This document shows positions 18,364 to 25,247 of a stretch of 64,000 nt of DNA, piece by piece. The notes beneath the pieces were generated by a model. It saw only the letters and a program-made list of their open reading frames with translations. It searched no databases and was not told where the DNA came from. The position numbers were made by a program, and so were the translations under genes. The DNA comes from Streptomyces sp. SID13031 (GTDB lineage Bacteria; Actinomycetota; Actinomycetes; Propionibacteriales; Kribbellaceae): assembly GCF_010548305.1 (NCBI RefSeq), contig NZ_JAAGLV010000010.1, positions 264,524 through 328,523 on the forward strand, written 5' to 3'. The stretch's first letter is position 1. Each line of letters starts with the position of its first letter.

Positions 18364-19451
18364 TGACTAGGCCCTCGCCGAACCTGCGGATCGCTTTGCT
18401 GAGCTACTCGACCAAACCCCGCGGCGGCGTCGTCCACACGCTCTCGCTGGCCGAGGCGCTCGCCGCGATGGGCGCCGACGTCACGGTCTGGTCGCTCGGC
18501 CGCGGCGGTGACACCACCTTCTACCGCGCCGTCGACCCGCGCGTCCGGCTGTCGGTGGTCCCATTTCCGGACCAGGTTGATGAGGGAGTCGGTGACCGGA
18601 TCCTGCGGTCGATCGCCGTACTGCGGAACGCGTTCGACGCGAGTGGTTACGACATCGTCCATGCGCAGGACTGCATCAGCGCGAACGCGGTCGGCCGCTG
18701 CATCCGTACGGTGCATCACCTCGACACCTTCACCACACCCGAGCTGGCCGCCTGCCACGAACGCGCCATCGTGACGCCGTACGCGCATCTGTGCGTCTCC
18801 ACCGCCGTCGCCGCCGAGCTAGCCGCCGGATGGGGGCTCAAGGCAACGGTCATCCCGAACGGCGTCGACTCGGCTCGCTTCGCGGCCGCCTCTGGCGATT
18901 CCTTGGCGATTGCCCGTCAACGGGAGCGCTTCGGCCGGTACGTCGTAACCGTCGGCGGCATCGAGCCGCGCAAGGGGTCTCTGGAGCTCCTCGAAGCCTT
19001 CGCCCTGATCAACGATCCCGACCTCTCCCTGGTGATCGCCGGTGGCGAGACCCTCTTCGACTACCGCGACTACCGAGCGTCCTGGGAGAAGCGCGCCGCC
19101 GAGCTGGGCGTCGCCCCACTCGTGCTCGGCCCGGTCGCTGATCCGGAACTCCCGTCTTTGGTCGCCGCGGCCGAGGCCTTCGCCTTCCCTTCAGTCAAAG
19201 AGGGTTTCGGCCTCGCCCCACTCGAAGCCCTCGCCGCCGGCGTACCGCTGGTCGTCTCCGACCTCCCCGTCTTCCACGAGATCTTCGGTACCGCCGCCTC
19301 GTACGCCGCCGGCCCGGCCCAGCTCGCCCGGCAACTCACCACCCCACCTGACCAAGCTCGCCGCGCAGCCGGCCAGGCCCTCGCGAAGTCCTACACCTGG
19401 GAGGCCGCCGCAGCCGCCCACCTGGAGTTCTACACCCGGCTTCAGGACTAG
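18363..19451 (+). CDS. MSMEG_0565 family glycosyltransferase
   Basis: A 362-residue GT-B glycosyltransferase (GT4 fold) that closes the nitrilase operon. The N-terminal LLSYSTKPRGGVVHTLSLAE pattern is the hallmark of the MSMEG_0565 family. The C-terminal nucleotide-sugar site carries the E-x7-E motif (KEGFGLAPLEALAAG, near 278-292), preceded by VTVGGIEPRKG. It would transfer a sugar from a nucleotide donor; why a nitrilase cluster needs glycosylation is unknown, though it hints that the pathway handles a glycosylated metabolite. The ATG overlaps the previous stop (TGATG). The last four bases overlap the convergent gtrA-like gene. Confidence 0.87.
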   Translation: MTRPSPNLRIALLSYSTKPRGGVVHTLSLAEALAAMGADVTVWSLGRGGDTTFYRAVDPRVRLSVVPFPDQVDEGVGDRILRSIAVLRNAFDASGYDIVHAQDCISANAVGRCIRTVHHLDTFTTPELAACHERAIVTPYAHLCVSTAVAAELAAGWGLKATVIPNGVDSARFAAASGDSLAIARQRERFGRYVVTVGGIEPRKGSLELLEAFALINDPDLSLVIAGGETLFDYRDYRASWEKRAAELGVAPLVLGPVADPELPSLVAAAEAFAFPSVKEGFGLAPLEALAAGVPLVVSDLPVFHEIFGTAASYAAGPAQLARQLTTPPDQARRAAGQALAKSYTWEAAAAAHLEFYTRLQD

Positions 19452-19921
19452 CGTTGCCGGAAGACGATCCAGCGGAGGGCGCAGTACATGTAGATGCCTT
19501 CGCAGGCGCCGGCGATGATGCGGGCGAGGTGGTACTCGACGCCGAGCGCGCTGAGACCGGCGCCGGCGCCGATGATCCAGACCGCGTAGTTGATCACGAC
19601 CACGACGACGTACACCGCGAGCTGCGGACCGACTGCGCTGTGCGAGTGGAAGTTGAGCGCCCGGTTGAGCACGTAGCTCAGCCCGAACGCGCAGCCGTAC
19701 GCGATCGTGATCGACAGCCACAGCGGCAGGTGTACCCATGACCGCAGGATGGTGAGCAGCCCCAGATCCACCCCGAAGGTGAACCCGTTGATGACGATGA
19801 AGCCGAGCAGACTGGCCGGCACGACACCGGACAGTCCCCACGGCAGACGGCGGACGATCCCCGCCATCGCCTCACTGAACGACGCGCCACGTTGCTCGGC
19901 ACGGGTCAGCACCGTTGTCAT
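19448..19921 (-). CDS. GtrA family membrane protein
   Basis: A 157-residue protein with four hydrophobic helices (about residues 30-52, 60-80, 95-115, 122-142), the size and topology of GtrA. The family helps move lipid-linked sugars (polyprenyl-phosphate sugars) across the membrane for cell-envelope glycosylation. Conserved positions include F-x3-G near the second helix and NRALNFHSH in the central loop (family pattern N-R-x-x-x-F). The ATG at 19921 is used because the frame upstream encodes low-complexity residues. It is a single gene, convergent with the glycosyltransferase. A link between the two is possible but unsupported beyond proximity. Confidence 0.85.
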   Translation of the reverse strand: MTTVLTRAEQRGASFSEAMAGIVRRLPWGLSGVVPASLLGFIVINGFTFGVDLGLLTILRSWVHLPLWLSITIAYGCAFGLSYVLNRALNFHSHSAVGPQLAVYVVVVVINYAVWIIGAGAGLSALGVEYHLARIIAGACEGIYMYCALRWIVFRQR

Positions 19922-19955
19922 GGCCCCCAGCTTGCCAGACCCCCAAAAGCCGCTC

Positions 19956-20909
19956 TCAGCGGACGGCGGCCAGGGCGGCTGAGTCCTCGTCGCCGAAGAC
20001 GTCTTCGAGCTTCTCGGGGGAGTAGTCGAGGTCGATACCGGCCACATCGGCCCCGACCGCCGACTCGATCGCGCCCAGGCGACGGGTGGCGCGGTCGCCG
20101 GCGTACATCATCAGGGCGGTCGGGTCGATCTCCGGCGGGATCTCCGGCATGGTCTCGAGTGCCCACTGGATCTGGGTGAGCGCGTGCGGGAGCAGGTCCT
20201 CCATCGTGTCGGTGACGACCTTCCAGTTGGATGCGTCAGCGGCGATATGACGGCGGCAGGTGAAGGTGCCCCAGGCCATGTGGCGCCGCTCGTCATCACC
20301 GATGCGGCGGACCAGCTCCTGCATGCCGGGGAGGACACCGCGCGCAGTACAGAGCAGGTTCCACGAGTGGTAGCCGGTCAGGGCCAGAGTGCCTTCTACT
20401 ACGTGGTTGTAGGTGACAGAGGCCTTCACCTGGTTGGCGGGAGACGGGTCATTGGCCAGGGACTTCAGTGCGACCGGCAGTGCCTCGTAGAAGATCGCCC
20501 GGTAGCCGGGGTTGCTCTCGATGTACTTGTGCAGGTCGTCCTTGACTCCGACGGCGTCCAGCCACATCCGGAAGACCGCGGTGTGCTTGGCCTCCTCGAA
20601 ACAGAACTGGGTCAGGTACATCTCGTCGCCGAGCCGGCCCTCCGCGGCCATCGCGGCCAGGAACGGCTGGATGTCCTCGGTGACGGCCTCCTCGCCGGCG
20701 ATGAACTGCGCGCACAGCATCAGCGCGGCCTCGCGCTCGTTGCCGGTGAAGTTCTGCCAGTCGATCGCATCCTGGCTGAAGTCGATGTCGCGCGGGTTCC
20801 AGAACTTGCGGTTGCCCTTGTCGAACAGCCGCAGCGGCAGCGCGTCCCAGTTCAGCCCACCTTCCCGCAGCGAGCTGAAACCCTGCCGGTGCAGAGGATT
20901 GACCGTCAT
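19956..20909 (-). CDS. R2-like ligand-binding oxidase (R2lox, Rv0233-like)
   Basis: A 317-residue ferritin-like protein of the R2lox family, related to the ribonucleotide reductase small subunit but lacking its radical role. All six metal ligands are visible: Glu73, Glu106, His109, Glu172, Glu207, His210. Val76 and Tyr167, three and minus five residues from the first and fourth ligands, match the pair that forms the unusual Tyr-Val ether cross-link in Rv0233. A heterodinuclear Mn/Fe site with a bound fatty acid is expected by family. The physiological oxidation is unknown. ATG 20909 has AGGAGG five bases upstream; it overlaps the stop of the preceding tetR gene (TGATG). Confidence 0.93.
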   Translation of the reverse strand: MTVNPLHRQGFSSLREGGLNWDALPLRLFDKGNRKFWNPRDIDFSQDAIDWQNFTGNEREAALMLCAQFIAGEEAVTEDIQPFLAAMAAEGRLGDEMYLTQFCFEEAKHTAVFRMWLDAVGVKDDLHKYIESNPGYRAIFYEALPVALKSLANDPSPANQVKASVTYNHVVEGTLALTGYHSWNLLCTARGVLPGMQELVRRIGDDERRHMAWGTFTCRRHIAADASNWKVVTDTMEDLLPHALTQIQWALETMPEIPPEIDPTALMMYAGDRATRRLGAIESAVGADVAGIDLDYSPEKLEDVFGDEDSAALAAVR

Positions 20910-21493
20910 CACGACCTCCTGGTGCTGAGAAAGGGACCGAGCACCCGGGCGACCTGATCGGCGACCACGGCCGGAGCCGCACCGGGGTTGACGATGTGAC
21001 TCAGTACTACGCGCAGCGCGACGTCCACGCAGGTGGTCGCGTCCTCAGCCGGTACCTCGGGCCAGTGCTCGCGAACGTGCGCGTCGAGCCGCTGATGGCT
21101 GAGCTCCAGTACCTGCTGGCCGCGGGTGGTCAGCAGCTGGCTGGCCTGGTCGGACCCCGGCTGACCGAGCGCGGCCTTCACCAGCGGGTTGTCTGACGCG
21201 AGATTGAGGGCGCACTCGACCGCGGCCCGCAGCCCGTCGATCGGGTCGGCGTGGGCGGCCAGCGCATCGTTCACCTCGACCAGGAAGCGCTCGGTCTCCC
21301 GCGCCGCGACGGCCTGCAGCACACCCCACTTGTCGCCGAACTCGTTGTAGACGGTCTGCCGCGAGACCCCGGTACGCCGCCCGACCTCCGCCATCCGCAA
21401 CCCGTCGTACCCGCCGGCGACGATCGCGTCATAGGCGGAGTCGAGCAACTCGTCCCGCAGTCTGCGCTTGGTCCGGTCGCTGAACGAGTCCAT
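20909..21493 (-). CDS. TetR-family regulator of the R2lox operon
   Basis: A 194-residue TetR regulator. The N-terminal helix-turn-helix is standard (GLRMAEVGRRTGVSRQTVYNEFGDKWGVL, residues about 30-58, recognition helix VSRQTVYNEF). The C-terminal ligand-binding domain is helical and without recognised specificity. It is first gene of an operon with the R2lox gene, whose start lies in its stop codon; the mycobacterial Rv0233 gene also has a TetR neighbour as I recall. An ACATTT-N7-AAATGT inverted repeat 15 bases upstream of the ATG overlaps a TTGACA box and is its likely operator. The ligand is perhaps a fatty acid, given the R2lox partner, but that is speculation. Confidence 0.9.
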   Translation of the reverse strand: MDSFSDRTKRRLRDELLDSAYDAIVAGGYDGLRMAEVGRRTGVSRQTVYNEFGDKWGVLQAVAARETERFLVEVNDALAAHADPIDGLRAAVECALNLASDNPLVKAALGQPGSDQASQLLTTRGQQVLELSHQRLDAHVREHWPEVPAEDATTCVDVALRVVLSHIVNPGAAPAVVADQVARVLGPFLSTRRS

Positions 21494-21507
21494 GCGACTC
21501 AGGGTTT

Positions 21508-21526
21508 ACATTTTGCTTCTAAATGT
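21508..21526. promoter_or_regulatory. Probable TetR operator/promoter of the tetR-R2lox operon
   Basis: ACATTT (21508-21513) and AAATGT (21521-21526) form a 6-bp inverted repeat with a 7-base spacer, AT-rich against the GC-rich surroundings. On the minus strand TTGACA (21529-21524) overlaps one arm and could be the -35 box. Its position just upstream of the tetR start suggests autoregulation. Confidence 0.55.
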
Positions 21527-21555
21527 CAAGAGGTCAGGCATTCAGGCGAGTGGTG

Positions 21556-22476
21556 TCAAGCCGAGAAGTGCGTGGCGTCTCCCGTTCTCGGCGTACTGCG
21601 CACGCCGTCGACGCTGACCGGGATGTCGCCGGCGAGCGTGATCCGGTGCAGCCGGCGCGGCTGGTCGTCGTAGTCGGCGACCCCGTAGTGCTGGGTCGCG
21701 CGGTTGTCCCAGATCGCCAGGTCACCCGGCTGCCACTGCCAGCGGACGGTGTTGTCGAGGTTCGTGACGCGGTTCTGCAGCAGCTGGAACAGCGCGGTCG
21801 TCTCGGCCGAGCTGAGCCCGACGAAACGGCGGACGAAGTGACCCAGTACCAGCGAGCGCTCGCCCGTCTCGGGGTGAACGCGGACGACCGGGTGCTCGGT
21901 CTCGAACAGCTTCGAGACGAACTGCTCGCGATGCTTCTCGACCTTCACGTCCACGCCGCCGATCCGGACCTCGTCGGCCGCACCCACGTAGTCGTAGACG
22001 TTGCTGTGGACCGCCCACAGCTTGTCGACCAGCGACTGCAGCGCGACGGGGAGATTCGCGTAGGCCCTGACCGTGTTGGCCCAGGTGGTCGCGCCGCCGT
22101 ACGCGGGCAGGGTGACGGCCCGGAGCAGGCTGATCGCCGGGATCCGGTCAACGAAGGTCACATCGGTGTGCCAGCTGTTGGCCTTGCCGTAGTCGGAGTC
22201 GATCGGTAGTACATGCTCGTTGCCGTCGAGGCTGGCCGAGGTCGGGTGGGCGAGCGTCGGGGTGCCGAGCAGCTTGGCGAAGGCGAGCTGGCCGGCGTCG
22301 TCGAGGTGCTGCTGGTCGCGGAAGAAGATGACTTTGTGGTCCAGCAGAGCCTGCCGGATCGCGCTGACGGTCTGCGGGCTGAGGTCGCCGCCGAGCGCGA
22401 CGTTGCCGACGACGGCGCCGATCGCGCCACCCGCCTTGGTGACAGTGATCCCGGGTGCTTCGAGCTGAGTGGTCAT
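21556..22476 (-). CDS. TauD/TfdA-family Fe(II)/2-oxoglutarate dioxygenase
   Basis: A 306-residue non-haem iron dioxygenase. The facial triad is visible as WHTDVTF (His and Asp, about residues 108-110) and a distal His in ATQHYGVADY near 260, followed by the 2-oxoglutarate-binding Arg in QPRRLHRITL. The family oxidises taurine, alkyl sulfates, phenoxyacetates or other acids and uses 2-oxoglutarate and O2. The sequence looks closest to the alkylsulfatase/TauD group such as Rv3406, so release of sulfite or sulfate from an organosulfur compound is likely. No transporter or sulfur gene is adjacent. A TTATAG box at 22487-22482 stands only five bases before the ATG. Confidence 0.88.
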   Translation of the reverse strand: MTTQLEAPGITVTKAGGAIGAVVGNVALGGDLSPQTVSAIRQALLDHKVIFFRDQQHLDDAGQLAFAKLLGTPTLAHPTSASLDGNEHVLPIDSDYGKANSWHTDVTFVDRIPAISLLRAVTLPAYGGATTWANTVRAYANLPVALQSLVDKLWAVHSNVYDYVGAADEVRIGGVDVKVEKHREQFVSKLFETEHPVVRVHPETGERSLVLGHFVRRFVGLSSAETTALFQLLQNRVTNLDNTVRWQWQPGDLAIWDNRATQHYGVADYDDQPRRLHRITLAGDIPVSVDGVRSTPRTGDATHFSA

Positions 22477-22566
22477 AACACCTATAATCCGACTGAATTA
22501 CTAGACTTATCGGCCGTTTCGGGATGCGAGACCGGTGGCCGGAGCAGGCAAAGTAAGGTTGGGGAC

Positions 22567-24036
22567 GTGTCAACCGCCGAGATCCAGCCCAGCTCTCTGA
22601 CCACCGATGTGCCTGAGCTGGTCGTCGGGTTCGACCTGGACATGACGCTGATCGACTCCCGGCCGGGGATCAAGGCCGTCTGGGATCTGCTGGTCGCCGA
22701 GACCGGCGTGGAGATCGACACCGAGCTCGTGGTGAGCCGGCTCGGGCCGCCGCTGACCTGGGAGATGGCCCACTGGTTCCCGGCTGACCAGATCGACGCG
22801 ATGATCGCGCGGTACCGCGAGGTGTACCCGGACTACGCGATCACCGGCAGCCTGCCGCTGCCGGGGGTTGAGGAGTCGCTGGCCGCAGTACGGGCCCTCC
22901 GGGGACGCACTGTGGTGGTGTCGGCGAAGTACAGGCCCAGTGTGGAGTTGCACCTGCAGCACCTCGGTCTGGACGTTGACGAGCCTGTAGGTGACCTGCA
23001 CGGGGCTGAGAAGGGCATTGCGCTGCGGGAGCACCAGGCGACCATCTATGTGGGCGACCACACGGCTGACATCGACGGTGCGCGCGCTGCTGGAGCAGTG
23101 GCGGTGTCTGTGGCCACTGGGCCGTTCACTGCGGATGAGCTGCGTGCCTACGGGGCAGACGTCGTACTGAACGACATGACTGAGTTCCCGGCCTGGCTGG
23201 ACGAGTATGTGCTCGAGCAGCGGCTGGAAGCGCTCATGGAGCGCCTGTCCGGCTACGAGAGCCTGGTGGTCGCCTTCAGCGGTGGTGCCGACTCCGCCTT
23301 CCTGCTGGCTGCGGCTGCGCGCGCTATCGGCCCGGCGAACGTAGTAGCGGCTACTGCCGTCAGCCCCAGCCTGCCGGTGGCCGAGCTGGAGCCGGCCGCG
23401 CATTTCGCGGACAGCATCGGCGTCCGGCACGTCACGCCGCACACGCACGAGATGGACCGCGAGGGGTACCAGGCCAACGCCGGCGACCGGTGCTACTTCT
23501 GCAAGGCCGAGCTGGTCGAGACGCTGCAGCCGATCGCGGACGAGTTCGGCATCGAGGCGATCGCGACCGGGACGAACGCCGACGATGCGATCGCCGGGTT
23601 CCGGCCGGGGATCAAGGCCGCTTTCGAGCGCGGCGCGATCACCCCGCTGCGCGACGCCCGGCTGACCAAGGCGCAGATCCGCGAGGCGTCCCGCAGTTGG
23701 GGCCTCGAGACCTCCGACAAGCCGGCCGCGGCCTGCCTGTCCAGCCGGATCGCGTACGGCATCCGCATCACGCCGAACCTGCTCGTCCGGGTCGACCGCG
23801 CCGAGCAGGCGGTCCGCGATCACCTCGCGCCGTACGGCGTCCAGAACGTCCGCGTTCGCGACCTCGGGGAGTCGGCGAGTATCGAGATCGACGCGGCGCT
23901 GCTCGGCACGGTCGACAACGCCGCACTGGTCGAGCTGGTCCGTGCCGAGGGCTTTGCGGCGGCGGCGGTCGACGCCCGTGGCTTCCGCTCCGGATCGATG
24001 AACGAGCGCTTGAGCAATCCGGACCGCTACCGCTGA
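22567..24036 (+). CDS. HAD phosphatase-LarE fusion protein
   Basis: A 489-residue protein with two complete domains in one frame. Residues 15-220 are a HAD hydrolase: nucleophile motif FDLDMTLID (Asp23, Asp25), the SAKYRPS segment, a Lys in GAEKGI, and GDHTADIDGA. Residues 225-489 are LarE-like: the PP-loop SGGADS (238-243), DRCYFCKAEL, and the sacrificial-cysteine motif AACLSSR (Cys390). LarE activates a pyridinium carboxylate with ATP and donates the sulfur of its own cysteine during nickel-pincer cofactor synthesis. A phosphatase fused in front is unusual, and no larB, larC or lactate racemase gene is in the window. The GTG start at 22567 has AAGG eight bases upstream. Both active sites look intact. 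Confidence 0.87.
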   Translation: MSTAEIQPSSLTTDVPELVVGFDLDMTLIDSRPGIKAVWDLLVAETGVEIDTELVVSRLGPPLTWEMAHWFPADQIDAMIARYREVYPDYAITGSLPLPGVEESLAAVRALRGRTVVVSAKYRPSVELHLQHLGLDVDEPVGDLHGAEKGIALREHQATIYVGDHTADIDGARAAGAVAVSVATGPFTADELRAYGADVVLNDMTEFPAWLDEYVLEQRLEALMERLSGYESLVVAFSGGADSAFLLAAAARAIGPANVVAATAVSPSLPVAELEPAAHFADSIGVRHVTPHTHEMDREGYQANAGDRCYFCKAELVETLQPIADEFGIEAIATGTNADDAIAGFRPGIKAAFERGAITPLRDARLTKAQIREASRSWGLETSDKPAAACLSSRIAYGIRITPNLLVRVDRAEQAVRDHLAPYGVQNVRVRDLGESASIEIDAALLGTVDNAALVELVRAEGFAAAAVDARGFRSGSMNERLSNPDRYR

Positions 24037-24217
24037 GATCCCGCCCCGGAGGGCCGCCCGGGGATTACGAGACCGGGGCGTGCGGAATCGTTGCCTCATC
24101 AGATAGTTTTCCAGAGGCGCGGGCACTCCGGGTCACGTACGCTGGGTAGTCGGCCCGGGCAGCCTGTCCCGGTACGACCTCCGTCCTGTTCCGCCGATAA
24201 ACACCGAAGAGGTTCCC

Positions 24218-24601
24218 GTGCCTGTTGGCAAGGTCAAGTGGTATGACTCCGAGAAGGGGTTCGGCTTCCTCAGCAAAGAGGAAGGCGGGGACGTCTACGT
24301 CCGTGCGGAGGCGTTGCCGGCCGGTGTGACCAACCTCAAGCCGGGTCAGAAGGTCGAGTTCGGGGTCGTCGAGGGCCGCAAGGGTGAGCAGGCGTTGCAG
24401 GTCCGGCTGGTCGACCCGCCGCCGTCGGTGGCCAAGGCGATGCGGCCGAAGCCGGAGGACATGGCGCTCGTGATCGAGGACCTGATCAAGATGCTCGACA
24501 ACATCGGCGAGGGCTACCGCCGCGGCCGCCACCCCGACAGCAAGGCCGCCCGCGGCGCCGCCACCGTCCTACGCGGAGTAGCCGACCGCCTAGACATCTG
24601 A
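24218..24601 (+). CDS. Cold-shock domain protein with C-terminal extension
   Basis: A 127-residue nucleic-acid-binding protein. Residues 1-66 are a cold-shock domain with the RNP-1-like GFGFLS and a changed RNP-2 (DVYVRAEAL, where most have VFVH). The remaining 60 residues are a helical, basic tail (DMALVIEDLIKMLDNIGEGYRRGRHPDSKAARGAATVLRG) typical of the longer actinobacterial homologues rather than the 67-residue CspA. It likely binds single-stranded RNA or DNA as a chaperone. GTG start at 24218 with AGAGG five bases upstream. The 180 bases before it contain its promoter and no other gene. Its 3' end overlaps the TetR remnant by twelve bases. Confidence 0.9.
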   Translation: MPVGKVKWYDSEKGFGFLSKEEGGDVYVRAEALPAGVTNLKPGQKVEFGVVEGRKGEQALQVRLVDPPPSVAKAMRPKPEDMALVIEDLIKMLDNIGEGYRRGRHPDSKAARGAATVLRGVADRLDI

Positions 24602-25070
24602 CCCCCTCCCCGCATTTCGGCGGGTGATGAGGGCCTCGATGCCGTCGAGGGTGGTGTTGAGGCCGAAGAAGAAGTCGTCGGCGTCGTAGTCGACATCGAA
24701 GTCCTCCGCGGGCCTCGACCGCAGGTTCCCGGCGATCGTCGGGTAGCGGTCGGGGTCCGCGAGCAGATTCAGCCGCTGGACGTAGAGCTGGTTGGCATCG
24801 GAACCCTCCGGTGTCAGATTGGAACTGATGGCGCCGGCGCCGCGGACGTAGATGTTCACCAGCAGCATCGCGGACAGGCTGTCCGCCGCGGTCAGCTCCG
24901 TCTCCTCGAAGGCGCGCAGGCCGTTCTCCATCCACTCCAGCTGCATCGGTGATAGCGGTGGCTCCACGATCGGCACCTGGAGCACCCACGGGTGCCGACG
25001 GATCGCGTCCCGGAACGCGACCGCCCAGGCGGTGATGCGTTCCCGCCAGTCCGCGCCGGGCTCCACCGGG
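24590..25070 (-). pseudogene. TetR-family regulator, C-terminal remnant lacking the DNA-binding domain
   Basis: The minus strand encodes a clear TetR C-terminal ligand-binding domain (DWRERITAWAVAFRDAIRRH, a family-typical start of that domain, through FFFGLNTTLDGIEALITRR). No helix-turn-helix precedes it. Upstream of about 25070 the open frame runs into Pro/Arg-rich residues that are just the antisense of other sequence, and an 89-bp inverted repeat sits at 25118-25206. The roughly 60-75 N-terminal residues are therefore missing, by deletion or rearrangement. No credible start codon or ribosome site exists within the remaining part. It lies between the cold-shock gene and the MFS gene it may once have regulated. 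Confidence 0.7.
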
Positions 25071-25117
25071 GCGACCCCCGCCCCCAACCCCGGAACGCCG
25101 CGGCCCGGGGCGTGGCC

Positions 25118-25206
25118 CGTCTCGGGGGTTAACCCCTGAGACGGTGGGTTGCCCTGCCAGATTCTGAGCGGGCAACCCACCGGCAGCGGGGTTAACCCCC
25201 GAGACG
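25118..25206. repeat. 89-bp nested inverted repeat (GGGGTTAACCCC element)
   Basis: The outer arms CGTCTCGGGGGTTAACCCC (25118-25136) and its exact reverse complement (25188-25206) match over 19 bp. The inner arms CGGTGGGTTGCCC (25142-25154) and its exact complement (25170-25182) match over 13 bp, separated by a 15-base loop. Each outer arm itself contains the self-complementary 12-mer GGGGTTAACCCC. It lies between the MFS stop and the truncated TetR gene. It could be a terminator, a REP/MITE-like element, or both. A related copy occurs at 63861-63879. Confidence 0.8.
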
Positions 25207-25247
25207 CTGCTGGACGGGTGAGCAGCCGGAGGGTGGGGAGCTGCGCA

